Part shown: positions 12,168 to 23,308 of the stretch, piece after piece
How positions within the stretch are numbered: position 1 is the stretch's first letter
How the letters are laid out: every line of letters starts with the position of its first letter
Assembly: GCA_033064195.1 (NCBI GenBank)
Contig: JARBJD010000242.1
Coordinates: 51,737 to 115,736, forward strand
Origin: Blattamonas nauphoetae
Taxonomy: Eukaryota; Preaxostyla; Oxymonadida
Reading direction: 5' to 3'
DNA: 64,000 nucleotides
Program-made: the position numbers and the translations under genes
The notes under the pieces: generated by a model
The model's database searches: none
What the model was told of the DNA's origin: nothing
Seen by the model: only the letters and a program-made list of their open reading frames with translations

Positions 12168-13238
12168 TTAGAAGACGAGGGCGAGAACGGCGAAGAGAGC
12201 AGCAACAACGGAAGCAACGCTCTTGGCACCTTCGGCGTAGGTGATGGCTTGCTCAGTGAAGGTGAGGTCGTCAGTGATGGCGAGGGTGGCCTTGACTGTG
12301 CTGCCCTTGGCGATCTTGCAGTCGTTGAACAGGTATTCAACAGCGAGGGAGCCGTCAGCTGGTGTCCAGACGAATTTCTCGCTTTTGTCGAGGGTGTAGT
12401 CAGTGTTGGACGCGGCTGGGGCTTCAGCGGCGAGCTTGAGGGTGTTCTTGGCACCGTCTGGGAGGGTGGCTGGGAGGAGGGCGTTGACGAGGGTGAGGGT
12501 GACCTTGTCGACGGCACCGTCGGCTTTCTTTCCTTCGGCTGGGGGAGCCAGCTTGGAGGATCCAGTCAGGATGGAGTTGTCGAGGGGCTTGAAGGTGGTC
12601 TGGCTTGGAGTGTACTCTTCGCAAGAGATGGTGTATTCTGTTCCGGCGAGGAATTTGCCGTCAGCAGCGGTTGTCACAACTTCGATCTCGACTTCCTTGG
12701 ATTTGGATGCAGCAGCGATCTTGACTTCTGGGGCGAGAACTGTTGTGCCAGCTGTGAACTTGATTGGAATGGTGGTTTCTTCTTCGACGTTGGCTGGGAC
12801 TTCGCACTTGAGGGAGTACTTGGTCTTGCTGATGGCCTTCAGAGTGACTGTGAGGGCGGGGTAGTTGAAGACGGGGGTGAACTCGGTCATGCTTGGAGTG
12901 TATCCATCGCAAGAGATGGTGTACTTTGTTCCGGCAACGAGCTTACCTGTTGCAGCTTCGGTCACAATTTCGATGTCAACTTCTTTGACTTTCGCACCTT
13001 CGGCGATTTCAACAGAAATATCGACAGCTACTGCACTTGCACCTGGAGGAGTGAACTTGACTGGAAGAGTGACGCCACCGGTTTCGGCAGCGGCTCCGAT
13101 TTCACATTTGAGTGTGTAATGTTTTGATCCTTTGGCAGTCAGAGTGACTGTGAGCGCATCAGCATTGGGGGTGCGGAAGCTTGAAGCTGAGAGAAGAGCA
13201 AAGAGGAAGAACATTTCTCTTGTATTTTCAATACCCAT
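12168..13238 (-). CDS. Secreted or GPI-anchored surface protein with two tandem beta-sandwich-like repeats
   Basis: Intact 356-residue frame and the most strongly coding stretch here, GC-rich with repeated GCC, AAG and GTC codons as in highly expressed genes. The N terminus is a likely signal peptide (MFFLFALLSASS from residue 9; the start could be M1 at 13238 or M9 at 13214). Two tandem repeats, about residues 28-127 and 128-223, share ALTVTL, KCE, an EVDIEIVT or EVEIEVVT strand, and KYTISC or EYTISC with conserved Cys followed by YTPS. A C-terminal domain and a terminal hydrophobic tail (VASVVAALFAVLALVF) follow, suggesting GPI attachment or a membrane anchor. Family not identified. A cell-surface or adhesive role is inferred only from topology. 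No introns are needed. The plus-strand open frame over it is a mirror of its codon bias. Confidence 0.8.
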   Translation of the reverse strand: MGIENTREMFFLFALLSASSFRTPNADALTVTLTAKGSKHYTLKCEIGAAAETGGVTLPVKFTPPGASAVAVDISVEIAEGAKVKEVDIEIVTEAATGKLVAGTKYTISCDGYTPSMTEFTPVFNYPALTVTLKAISKTKYSLKCEVPANVEEETTIPIKFTAGTTVLAPEVKIAAASKSKEVEIEVVTTAADGKFLAGTEYTISCEEYTPSQTTFKPLDNSILTGSSKLAPPAEGKKADGAVDKVTLTLVNALLPATLPDGAKNTLKLAAEAPAASNTDYTLDKSEKFVWTPADGSLAVEYLFNDCKIAKGSTVKATLAITDDLTFTEQAITYAEGAKSVASVVAALFAVLALVF

Positions 13239-14724
13239 ATTCAGTTTCTCTCACTGTCTGAGTTTTCTTTCTCCATCTGAGAAAAGAAGAGACTTGATGG
13301 AAAAGATCTGGATGGATTGTAGACGATGAATGATGCCGGCTGTAAATGCCCGAAACGGGAATTTATCTTGATTCGCGGTGTTCTCGATCTTGGAGTGGGG
13401 AAAATTGAGGTTGTCGGGAAGAAGAAGATGAAAAAGAGACTACTTGAGAGAGAATAGTTTGAAAACGAGATCGAATTGGTGAAGCGATGTGGTGAGTAGA
13501 ATCCAGAATTGAAAGACACAAGTTCTGTTCGGAAATGTGTTCAATGATTTCGATGAGATCGGGAAGAATGATTTTGAATGCGATATTGACCCAAAATGTT
13601 GAGGTTCAGCTTCGATTCACATTGATCGGCCATTTATCATGGTGAGATGAGACTTAATGAGTACTCGGATGTCGGTTAGCAATTCTTGGAGACTGCAAAA
13701 GACTCATACACCCTCTTTTTGAAGGATCAAATGGCTATTCGTGAAGATATCCACCATTGATCATCATTGGACTAATATTACACCCAGGCACCCTGGAGAC
13801 TGATACTGCTTATGGGGTGTCTTTTGGTGTTCCTTTCATCCAAAATCTTACGGCTGAAAGGAGGATCTCGAACGGGTCAGTGTGATTTCATCATCGCTTG
13901 ACGAGTGACCAAAAATCTATTTAGAGGACGTTTGATGTTCGAACAACGAACAAATCAGGTACTAAATGTCATCAATCAAGGATTAGGTGAAGTGAGAAGA
14001 GATATTATCAGTTTCAAGGGAGAAAACGGTGGCGATGAACGATGATCATGGATCTGCCTAAGAAGATGGTAAAACCTCTCAAAATCATTTGCCAGAGAAA
14101 CAGAAAGTTCCAGTCCTCAACTGAGGTGAAATGAAAGCCTGTACGACTGTCATAAGAAGTGATAAATCTGGTGTGTCTTTTAGCAGTCGAAGACTGCGTC
14201 AAGTCCAACGATACGAGAAATAAAGCCGTCCAACCTGACAAAATTGGAAAGCAGCCGTCAAAAATCGGAAATGTTTGGTCAGACAAAGCCAGTGAAGACG
14301 AGATTGGTGAAGTCGGATCTCTCGCGGAGATCTAGAATAAAACGAAATTCACAAATGATTGTTGATAAAAATGTGCAAAGGACCCCTTGTTGGAAAGCAT
14401 GGTCCTTGGCAGGGATAGCAGAGAAGTTTTGAGGTATGAAACGAAGAGTGGAATGCATTGTGTGATGGATATGATAATGAACGTGAAGAGCAGCATCCTC
14501 AGGAGACATGGTCATAAAAGTATGCATTTTTTCGGGGATTCATACAATGATCTTCACGATTAAGTCGAAATTCATCATTGGTGAGTTTGTTGGGCGGTTT
14601 GATCTATAAAGGCGTTAATCGGCAGTAGAATGAACGGAATAGCATGGAACATAAACAAGATGATGGAATCGAAGCAGAAAAGATGATATAACTCATTCTG
14701 AGAGGTTTTATTGATCCATCAGAT
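13239..14724. other. Non-coding stretch upstream of the surface-protein gene
   Basis: Holds the presumed promoter of the minus-strand gene near 13240-13500 and otherwise only short open frames such as 14014-14286 (-). No motif recognised. Confidence 0.45.
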
Positions 14725-14726
14725 TA

Positions 14727-15081
14727 CAGGGTGATTCAGAAGTAATGGTCTTTCATGGGGCCGATCAACTTCGGACGAAAATCCATATGAAGCACCAAGA
14801 ATCTTTCTCATCTTCGTACGGCTTAGGCTTTTTGTTTTTAATCATTTCATGTCTACCAGGTTGATAATTATGTTCAGCTGACAGAGAAAAGGAGGTGGAC
14901 CGAAAAGATTTTTCTCTGTTTTACTGCTTCCACGGACTGATAATCAACCTGGTAGACATGAAATGATTAAAAACAAAAAGCCTAAGCCGTACGAAGATGC
15001 GAATGATTATTGATGCTTCATATGGATTTTCGTCCGTAGTTGATCCGCCCCATGAAAGACCATTACTTCTGAATCACCCTG
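14727..15081. mobile_element. Mariner-type MITE with long inverted arms (355 bp)
   Basis: The terminal sequence CAGGGTGATTCAGAAGTAAT occurs at 14727 and in reverse complement at 15081, flanked on both sides by TA (14725-14726 and 15082-15083). About 150 bp of each end form an inverted repeat with roughly 95% identity by eye, so most of the element folds back. The TA duplication and CAGGGTGA ends fit Tc1/mariner. No transposase fits inside. The element at 39191-39514 has related ends. Confidence 0.85.
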
Positions 15082-15083
15082 TA

Positions 15084-16396
15084 TCCCACTTTCACCGAAC
15101 ATCGATCTTATCATTTTTAAACATCAGAAAGGACTTAACATTTCGAGGAATCGCTGATTTGGTTGTTAATAAGCATCCTGAGAAGGGATCCGTTGTCAAA
15201 ACTCAAAAAAAACAATCGGCGTGTCGTGGCTGACACTTCATCTATAGGAGCCACAAAGGTGAATTAAGGATCCTTGTTGAGAAAAAGCTGGATTGAACGA
15301 AGCAGCGAATCTGAGAAGAGAAAATGTGGTTTTCGCTCGACCGAACGGTAATATGGCATCCATCCCGATCGGAACTTCAGAATTAACATCCAATCATCTG
15401 TTTCCGAGACTAGGTCAAGTGTGCGAGGAAAACAAAGAAACAGGTTTTGCGTGAGAAGTCGATCAATCCAAATGCGTCAAAGTGGACAGAATAGGTGTTC
15501 GGATCCTCATTCTTCGGGTTAAACAGATTATGGAGATCCTTTGGCTAAGGTATGAGTCTAACAAGTTCTAGAATGATCTGGGAAACATCACCAATTCAGA
15601 TCGAGTTTTTCTCATAAATTGAAGTATCTCCCTCCCCTTACGTCTGTTTGTCAATTACAACATGTGGATTCTTTCCACTTTCAAAGAAAATATCGATGAA
15701 AATACCTCCCTATCTCTGAAAAGCGACCAAAGAACAACACTTGTCTTTTGAAGTTTCCAACCATAGGTGAGACTCTTAAAGAAAGAAAACCACAAAAAGC
15801 CGGTACATAGTCAGTATTTTTTGTGATTAATCTGAACGATGATCAGTATTTCCTTACTTTTATCGTTGCTTCTGAATCGATGTCAAAATCCGATATTCTC
15901 TGATTAATTGGAGTAATCATGATGTTTATCCTCGCAATTGAACACTCTTCGCTATATTTCGTGATTAATTCTTTCATCCTCCCATCCGACTTCCATTTTC
16001 ACGACGTGACCTCTTCTCTGAACTAATACATGTCTCCCATTCATTTATCTGAGTTGATGCCTTCGATTCGAGTTGTACAAGTCAAGGCTGGCATTAATGG
16101 ATCTCTCAATGATTGTAGGTGGATTTTTGGCTTTCTTCAGAATAGTCAACTAAGGGACTGATCAAGTTCACATCTTCAGTCCTCCGAGGGGAAAATGCAG
16201 ATATTGCTGTTCTTTTATCATATTCTCCTCGGCCATCACGTCAAACAGCAATCACTCGAGAAGTTACTTGACGAGCAGAGACACTCTTGAGATCAAAACG
16301 ATCCGGCTGGATCTCGTAAACTGTCAATTTCGAGTGAATATTTCCACGTGACAAGTTACATTGTTTCATCAAACACTCTGATTCTACAATGAAATA
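15084..16396. other. Gene-poor stretch
   Basis: Only short open frames. 15300-15480 contains a run of codons that looks weakly coding, but it is interrupted by stops in every frame and could not be joined with GT-AG introns. Confidence 0.4.
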
Positions 16397-18905
16397 ATGA
16401 AACAGCATTCCATATCTTATCGAACTCCACCGCCTCTCATTCATGTCCTCTCATTGACGAACACCAACCTCGTTCCATATAGTGGTCCGCTGATTAATTT
16501 TGGCCGAATTGGAAGCAACACCACGGACCTTCAATCGATCTCCACGACACTCTCAGCCAGGTCACTGACCAACATCACATCCCCCTCACCCTCGCACACC
16601 TCCCCGTCACAGTTTTGTTGAGATTGGTGCCAGCGAGTGTGTGATTGTTCAGAAAGGAAGGGCACAAACCATCTTTGAGGGACAGCAATCAACGACATGA
16701 GCAGCGGCGGGTCACTACTCTCGCACAACACCTCTTTCACTCAAAACCACACTCCCTCACGTTCTTCTCGCAACGCTGATTTTGATGGCGTGCATTTCGC
16801 CTCTCGAACACCACCATCCAATGGATAAACACCCCTCATCTTCACCCTCTCCACCTTCGACGGATGTTCTAGCTAGGAATCTGGACGAACGATCTTCATC
16901 GAACAAGATGAAATGAATCTGCAGAAGCAGTGTTCTTTCCATTCGCGTCGAGCACAACATTTTGGTGGAGCAACCTGATTCTCCAACCACCAATCCGACT
17001 CGCCAAATCTCGCCCTTCCCTCAACGCTGTGTCGTCCGAAGCAGTTCGTTCATTTCATGCAAAGGCTTGGGTGCCTTTGGAGGTGCTCTTGCTTTGTTTG
17101 AGTATGATCAAGTGGAACTTGAAATGTCGACTTTCGAACGCTGCTCAGTGGAGGAAAAAGCCCAAACAGGAAGAACGAGAACGGGAGGAGCACTTGTGTT
17201 TGTGAACGTCACTAGAATCCAAATTGAAGACTCGTCGTTCACGAAGAACTAGGAAAGTGGGCGCGAAGGCAGACGACGACAGGATGGAAGGAAGGAGGAG
17301 AGAGGGGAAGGGGGAGGAGTGTGGGTGTATGGGAGAGTGGACGAGCTGCTTGTGTGTGGTGTTGTGAGTGAAGAGAACAGGGCGGAAGGAGGAGGCTGGC
17401 TGAGTGTGAGTTCTCTCGCTCGCACTTCGACGATCTCGTCGTGTCTGTTTTGTGGGAACAGGGCTGATAGGGCAGGAGGAGCGATGCTGTTTGGAGGAGA
17501 GGGTGATTGCGTTTCGATTGTGTTTGAGTTTTGCCGCTTTGTGGGGAATGAGGTGTCAGATCGGATGGGAGGAGATGAAGTGGGGTCGGATGTGTGCTTT
17601 GTGGACTGCAGTGTGGACACAATGGACTCTTCGGTGAGATTGGAGAACTGCTGGTCAACATCAAACACAGCCCGAATTGGAGTGTTGTCTTCTGAAGGCG
17701 ACTTCTCGTCACTCTCACTCCTGACGAACTGCTGACTCGAACGAGGAAACAGCAAAGACGGTGGATGTGACAACAAGTGGGACAGACGAGAGCGGATGTG
17801 AGTCAACCTCAAATGCTGAGTGTGCAACAGTGGGAGGAGCTATGACATTGGCAAGTAGCCCGAAAATGGAGATTCGAGTTGGAGCAGGGTCGTTTGTGGA
17901 GACAACGCCAGATCACTCCCCAACACTCACCACTCCACAAGACTTCATCACTGTCGATCTGAAATCGAGTCGAACGCTGTCCAATCTCTCCTCCATCCGA
18001 AGGGAAGACTCCTCGCCTGTTCCATCGGTGTCATCTCCCTCTCCTCCTTCGCCATCGCCGACAACACGAATGTCTTCTCCGACAGCGTCATCCTCCAAAT
18101 CCACTTCAGCGATCCCACAAACTCTCTCCACGTTGACCATCTCACAGTCAAAAACATAACCACAACACTCTACGGACTCAGACTGGATTTCTGAATGGGG
18201 AACAGGCTGGAAGGCACTGTCACAATTGAAAGATGGGAAAGATCGTTCAGCTTGTCGGAAGAGGAGAATCTGATGGCTGTAACTTCACACTCAACCAGAC
18301 CAAGTCACTACTCCCGTTTCTGCAAGGAAGGGAGGTGTTTGTTGGGGAGGACGGAGATGAAGACAACGATGGAATGAACGACTCGCCTCTTCGGACACTC
18401 TTCGCAGCATTTACAAAGATGAAAGAGAAGAAATGTAACTTGAGACAGTTGTTGTGGCTGATTCACAGTTGATGGTTTGGACGTGCGGCAGGTGAGATTT
18501 GGGGGAAAGGGGAGTGTGTTTGCGGTGGGGTCGAAGGGGAGGGTGGAAATGGATGGTCGAGAGGTGTCGTCGACGTCGCTGGAAGGAGGAACTGCGACGT
18601 TGGCAAGATCCGCAGAAATGGAGATTCGAATTAGAGCAGACACGTTTGTGGAGAAAACACAAATCACTCTCCAACTCGACCAATCGCTCTCAATCACTGC
18701 GAATCGTGAACATTACCACAACATCATGCATGCGAGTGACTCACGGTACACTCGACAACAAAAGAGTTTCGAAGTGATTGTGAGGGAGAAGGATCACTCG
18801 CTCTCTGTCCATGCCGCCCTCCTCCGATTTCAACTCAGTCGACATCTCTGCCAGTGTCCGTATCTTCGTCTCCACCTTCAGCTCTTGTTGTGTCGCAGAT
18901 GGGTG
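16397..18905 (+). pseudogene. Right-handed beta-helix (pectin-lyase-like) surface protein, decayed
   Basis: Fragments in different frames share the style of large repetitive beta-helix proteins: many short strands ending in Gly-Gly, Cys and Ser/Thr. Examples are 17319-17735 (FCGNRADRAGGAMLF, FCRFVGNE) and 16962-17252 (FGGALALFEYD, ending FTKN then a stop). A segment near 17820-17905 (VGGAMTL, PKMEIRVGAGSFVE) recurs near 18575-18660 (GGTATL, AEMEIRIRADTFVE), showing an internal repeat of about 250 residues. At least five frame changes or stops separate the pieces, so this is a pseudogene or several joined remnants. Proteins of this type are normally secreted or surface-exposed. The family assignment is from pattern recognition. 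Confidence 0.55.
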
Positions 18906-19032
18906 TTCGTATTGCTTCGTTTTTGGAGAGTGTGGTGAATTTCTCTTGTTTTCTTCTATTTTTCATTTCAATCTTATCGTTTCACAATTCTGTTTGACCC
19001 ATAACAAGTGCATTTTCTCAAAATCAAATAGA

Positions 19033-20678
19033 ATGACTGCTTTAGCCGCGAAGATATCCTCCTACTCTGATTCTCCTTCCTCTGGTACTTCCCACTTTTT
19101 TTCATGTTCTCCAGATTGTGATCCTTTCCTGAATTGGACATACAATCGAAATGAATCTGTACATGAAAAGGCCGTTGTCTTCCGGTCACTCGTTGCCACT
19201 GTGACGTCCAAGCCTGCACTTGATGACTCTCTGGAAGCGAGAGCAGTGAAACTTCTCGAATCTGTGGATCCATCTACTCAAGAATCAGCAGATGATTTTC
19301 TCATCAGTATTGCATCGTCCTCTGATGAATATTTGAACAACTTCATACAATCCATTGTGGTGCTCCTTTCTATTCCCAATCTGTCAATCACAACTGCAAC
19401 AATGAAGATGCTCAGAAACATGAACAGGAGGTGAGCGAGTCGCATGCATACCAATCTCGGGTATGGTCACCCCATTTACTAGATTCCACTTCACATTATA
19501 AACAAAGTTAGAGAACCATTTTTGTGAAATGAGGGCTTGTTAATGAAATTGGGACACCACGATCCTCTGTTTCGAACAACCTTTTCTCCATTGAAAGGAC
19601 TTTATTTGATCCAATTCGACAAAAAACCAATATTGAGAGTATGTGAGACGAACTGAACGATACAAAAAAAGGGAAAAATGCCCTTGGAATGATTTGATGG
19701 ATTCAGATCAATCCCCATACTTTCGTCCTGACCACATCAAATCCTGATTTCATTCCAAGGGCATTTTTCCCTTTTTTTGTATCGTTCAGTTCGTCTCACA
19801 TACTCTCAATATTGGTTTTTTGTCGAATTGGATCAAATAAAGTCCTTTCAATGGAGAAAAGGTTGTTCGAAACAGAGGATCGTGGTGTCCCAATTTCATT
19901 AACAAGCCCTCATTTCACAAAAATGGTTCTCTAACTTTGTTTATAATGTGAAGTGGAATCTAGTAAATGGGGTGACCATACCCGAGATTGGTATGCATGC
20001 GAAATGCACAGGTGGTCACTGAAAGTCCGACTTGCCCTCGTCAAAGCTGATCTAATCCCTCAACTCATCGTCACTCTCAATACTCTGTCTCTTTCATTCA
20101 CCAAAGCAGTAGATATCCACACTTATCTTTTGTCAAGCATCAACAAACTTGTCTGGCTCATCACTCCGGATGGACTGGAAATACTCGGAATTCAAGATGA
20201 GAATGAACTACAAGCTGTTCATGAGACTATTTTCCAGCAAGTTCTAACACCTTCGGAACAGTACATTTGCCATTTGTGCATGCACCGATTTTCGATCTTC
20301 GATGGAGACCAATCGTATGAATTCATGCATCTTCTTGCCCAACTCCTCGAAATATCACCATATCATCAACCAACTTTGGAAATTGTTCTTCATATGCCCA
20401 TCTTTCTCGCGATCCCAAGTTGTCTCACATTCTTCGAAGATGATGAATCAATCTGGTCTTTTCTGCACACAATGAACCATGCCCAGTGGGAATGGAACAA
20501 AGAAAGGGGAGAAGTGCACCAAAAGTGGAAGACAATTCATCGAATGTTGCGAATGGAGGGCATCGAAGATGCGATTGAAGGAACGCTCAGAAACGATGAA
20601 AACGGATTCGGAAGATTGATTGTTGACGAATCAATCGGATGGAACAACCTACTGGACATGAACCTTCCAAAACAGTAG
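19033..20678 (+). CDS. Expanded helical family protein, copy 1, with a large insertion intron
   Basis: Exon 1 is 19033-19430 and exon 2 is 20012-20678. Joined, they give 354 residues, exactly the length of copy 2. The residues across the junction (NMNR then RWSLKVRLALV) align without a gap to the other copies (LLDR then CSAELRLALV). The 581-nt intron is almost wholly a fold-back insertion. Function unknown. The family is alpha-helical and Leu-rich, perhaps ARM/HEAT-like, with signature words FLNW, KAVVF, SLEAKAVK, ADLIPQLIVTLN, SYEFMHLLAQLLEISPYHQP, MLRMEGIEDAIE and GWNNLL. The start ATG follows the leader seen before other copies (TTTGACCCATAA). Exon 2 and the 3' flank are nearly identical to copy 2. 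Confidence 0.75.
19434..20009. mobile_element. Introner-like fold-back insertion flanked by AGGTG
   Basis: The arms 19441-19692 and 19750-20001 (252 bp each) are perfect reverse complements by eye, around a 57-bp loop. The pentamer AGGTG stands at 19429-19433 and again at 20010-20014. The left copy provides the donor (AG|GTGAGC) and the right copy the acceptor (CACAG|GTG), so removal of 19431-20011 restores the family reading frame. Terminal stretches outside the perfect arms (AGCGAGT and AAATGCAC) differ. No open frame of note. The perfect arms imply recent arrival or continuing arm correction. Confidence 0.8.
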
Positions 20679-21049
20679 ATAGAAGCATGTAAGAACCAGC
20701 GAACCTTTCGACATGTTTCTGACTGCTTTTTGACAACTCACACTGTTTGTGTGTGATCTTTGTCGACTCTGGCATCACAACACGATTTGCCAGAAAGATT
20801 GGGATACACTCTCGCCAGTCTCGCTCGATTGTCGCCACACTCTCCTACTCCCTCGCCACCACTCTCGCACTCCTCGTTTCGGGAAGACAAACGTCGATTG
20901 ATTGATGGATGGTGACGATTGGTGGGAGCTTGTGTCCGCATTCTGGATCTCCCTCGCTCATTCACTTGTTCTTTTAAAGCCGATCGGAAGGATCGGAAGA
21001 TGTCATTGCCGAATTCATGGCCGTTCTCGATTCTTGCTCTGTCGCCAGC

Positions 21050-21209
21050 CACACCCTCCCACTCCCCTCTGCCTCTCCCTCACCACCCATACCCTCCCAC
21101 TCCCCTCTTCCTCTCCCTCACCACCCATACCCTCCCACTCCCCTCTGCCTCTCCCACTCCACCAACACCCTCCCACTCCCCTCTCCCTCTCCCCTCACCA
21201 CACTCTGCA
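21050..21209. repeat. Pyrimidine minisatellite, short array
   Basis: About four 38-bp units made almost only of C and T with CACCAACA or CACCCATA tails. This is the shortest member of the set within the tandem duplication. Confidence 0.8.
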
Positions 21210-21873
21210 TGGTACGTGCTGGTGATTGTTGTTCGAAGCCAAGTCAATGCTCGCCTCGACTGGCTCCCCCCTTCGCTTTCTTTGACTCGTCTTCGAGTTC
21301 TTCACCCTTCCTCCTCTCTTCCCTCCTCACCAGAGATTGTAATCCAAACTGGACGCGAGGTGCAGAAGGACGAAACAGGAAGAGGAGAACAAAGACACGC
21401 CGATGTGCAGAAACGATGGGACACGGAAGACAAGTTAAGAAGCGATAGTCGGAAGAGTGAAAGTGTGAGCTGTCGGAAGGAAACGAGAAAGGCAGGTGAG
21501 GATGAGTGGAGTGGAGAAGGCGAGAGGAAGACAAGGAAGAAAGAAGGGACAACTGGAAGACGCTGGATGTTAGACAAACCAGACACGTCATGGAGACGTG
21601 GATGTGAGAGAGGGAAGGAAGAAGAGAGCGAAGGATAGGAGAGAAGAGGATCTTCTGAACAGAATACCACAAACCCAGTGAACAACCAAATTGGATGGTG
21701 GGGATGTGATTCATTTCGGATCTGTTGAGAGGGGGATTGAATGAGGAGTGGCTGTCTGTTCTGCTTTCGTTGGTTGATTGTTGTTCTAACTTATGAACAC
21801 TTGTTTCATCTCAATCTCTTTCTTTGACAATTTGTTTCTGACCCGTAAAGATTGTTTTTCTGAATCAAACCGA

Positions 21874-22938
21874 ATGACCGAGATTGACAGAAGAACAGAC
21901 ACCTCCTCTTGTACAGCAGGCTCTGATTTGTCCTCCTCTCAGTTCTCCTTTTCGACGGATTGCTCACCGTTCCTGAATTGGACCGAAGTTCATGTTTCTG
22001 AAGATACCAAGGCAGTTGTCTTTCAGTCTCTCATTGCCACTGTGAAGTCAAAACCTGCTCTCGACGTCTCTTTGGAAGCAAAAGCCGTAAAGTTCCTCGA
22101 ATATGTGTTTCCGGAACCTCTGGCAACAGCCCATGAAGTTCTTGGCATCTTCACATCATATTCTGATGATCCTTCACCAGATTTCGTACAGTATCTTGGG
22201 GTACTCATTTCCTCACCCAGTCAGGCAATTCCGACAACGGCAATGAGGATACTTGATACTTTGCTGGATCGTTGTTCAGCTGAACTCCGACTTGCCCTTG
22301 TCCAAGCTGATCTAATCCCTCAACTCATCGTCACTCTCAATACTCTGTCTCTTTCATTCACCAAAGCAATCGATATCCACATCTATCTCTTCTCAAGCAT
22401 CAACAAGCTTGTCTGGCTGGTCACTCCGGAAGGACTGGAAATACTCGGAATTCAAGATGAGAATGAACTACAAGCTGTTCATGAGACTATTTTCCAGCAA
22501 GTTGTGGCACCTTCGGAACAGTACATTTGCAATTTGTGCATGCACCGATTTTCGATCTTCGATGGAGACCAATCGTATGAATTCATGCATCTTCTTGCCC
22601 AACTCCTCGAAATATCACCATATCATCAACCAACTTTGGAAATTGTTCTTCATATGCCCATCTTTCTCGCGATCCCAAGTTGTCTCACATTCTTCGAAGA
22701 TGATGAATCAATCTGGTCTTTTCTGCACACAATGAACCATGCCCAGTGGGAATGGAACAAAGAAAGGGGAGAAGTGCACCAAAAGTGGAAGACAATTCAT
22801 CGAATGTTGCGAATGGAGGGCATCGAAGATGCGATTGAAGGAACGCTCAGAAACGATGAAAACGGATTCGGAAGATTGATTGTTGACGAATCAATCGGAT
22901 GGAACAACCTACTGGACATGAACCTTCCAAAACAGTAG
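21874..22938 (+). CDS. Expanded helical family protein, copy 2 (intact)
   Basis: Single-exon 354-residue frame starting MTEIDRRTD and ending at TAG. The ATG at 21874 is chosen over the upstream in-frame ATG at 21793, because the upstream 81 nt are the conserved leader (TTTCATCTCAATCTCTTTC, then TGACCCGTAA) that precedes other copies without an open frame. The N-terminal third (FLNWTEV, KAVVFQSL) is followed by the conserved core (ADLIPQLIVTLN, EILGIQDENELQAVHE) and the C-terminal WKTIHRMLRMEGIED motif. Its C-terminal third matches copy 1 rather than copies 3 and 4. Function unknown; I infer a soluble helical-repeat protein. Confidence 0.75.
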   Translation: MTEIDRRTDTSSCTAGSDLSSSQFSFSTDCSPFLNWTEVHVSEDTKAVVFQSLIATVKSKPALDVSLEAKAVKFLEYVFPEPLATAHEVLGIFTSYSDDPSPDFVQYLGVLISSPSQAIPTTAMRILDTLLDRCSAELRLALVQADLIPQLIVTLNTLSLSFTKAIDIHIYLFSSINKLVWLVTPEGLEILGIQDENELQAVHETIFQQVVAPSEQYICNLCMHRFSIFDGDQSYEFMHLLAQLLEISPYHQPTLEIVLHMPIFLAIPSCLTFFEDDESIWSFLHTMNHAQWEWNKERGEVHQKWKTIHRMLRMEGIEDAIEGTLRNDENGFGRLIVDESIGWNNLLDMNLPKQ

Positions 22939-23308
22939 ATAGAAGCATGTAAGAACCAGCGAACCTTTCGACATGTTTCTGACTGCTTTTTGACAACTCA
23001 CACTGTTTGTGTGTGATCTTTGTCGACTCTGGCATCACAACACGATTTGCCAGAAAGATTGGGATACACTCTCGCCAGTCTCGCTCGATTGTCGCCACAC
23101 TCTCCTACTCCCTCGCCACCACTCTCGCACTCCTCGTTTCGGGAAGACAAACGTCGATTGATGGATGGATGGTGACGATTGGTGGGAGCTTGTGTCCGCA
23201 TTCTGGATCTCCCTCGCTCATTCACTTGTTCTTTTAAAGCCGATCGGAAGGATCGGAAGATGTCATTGCCGAATTCATGGCCGTTCTCGATTCTTGCTCT
23301 GTCGCCAG

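Noticed and set aside
12108-13127. 339-codon plus-strand frame
   Set aside because: It is the complement of the codon-biased minus-strand surface-protein gene and has an implausible Gly/Asp/Cys composition.
21793-21873. Upstream in-frame ATG as start of family copies 2-4
   Set aside because: These 81 nt match the leader that precedes other copies without an open frame, and intact diverged copies start at the downstream ATG.
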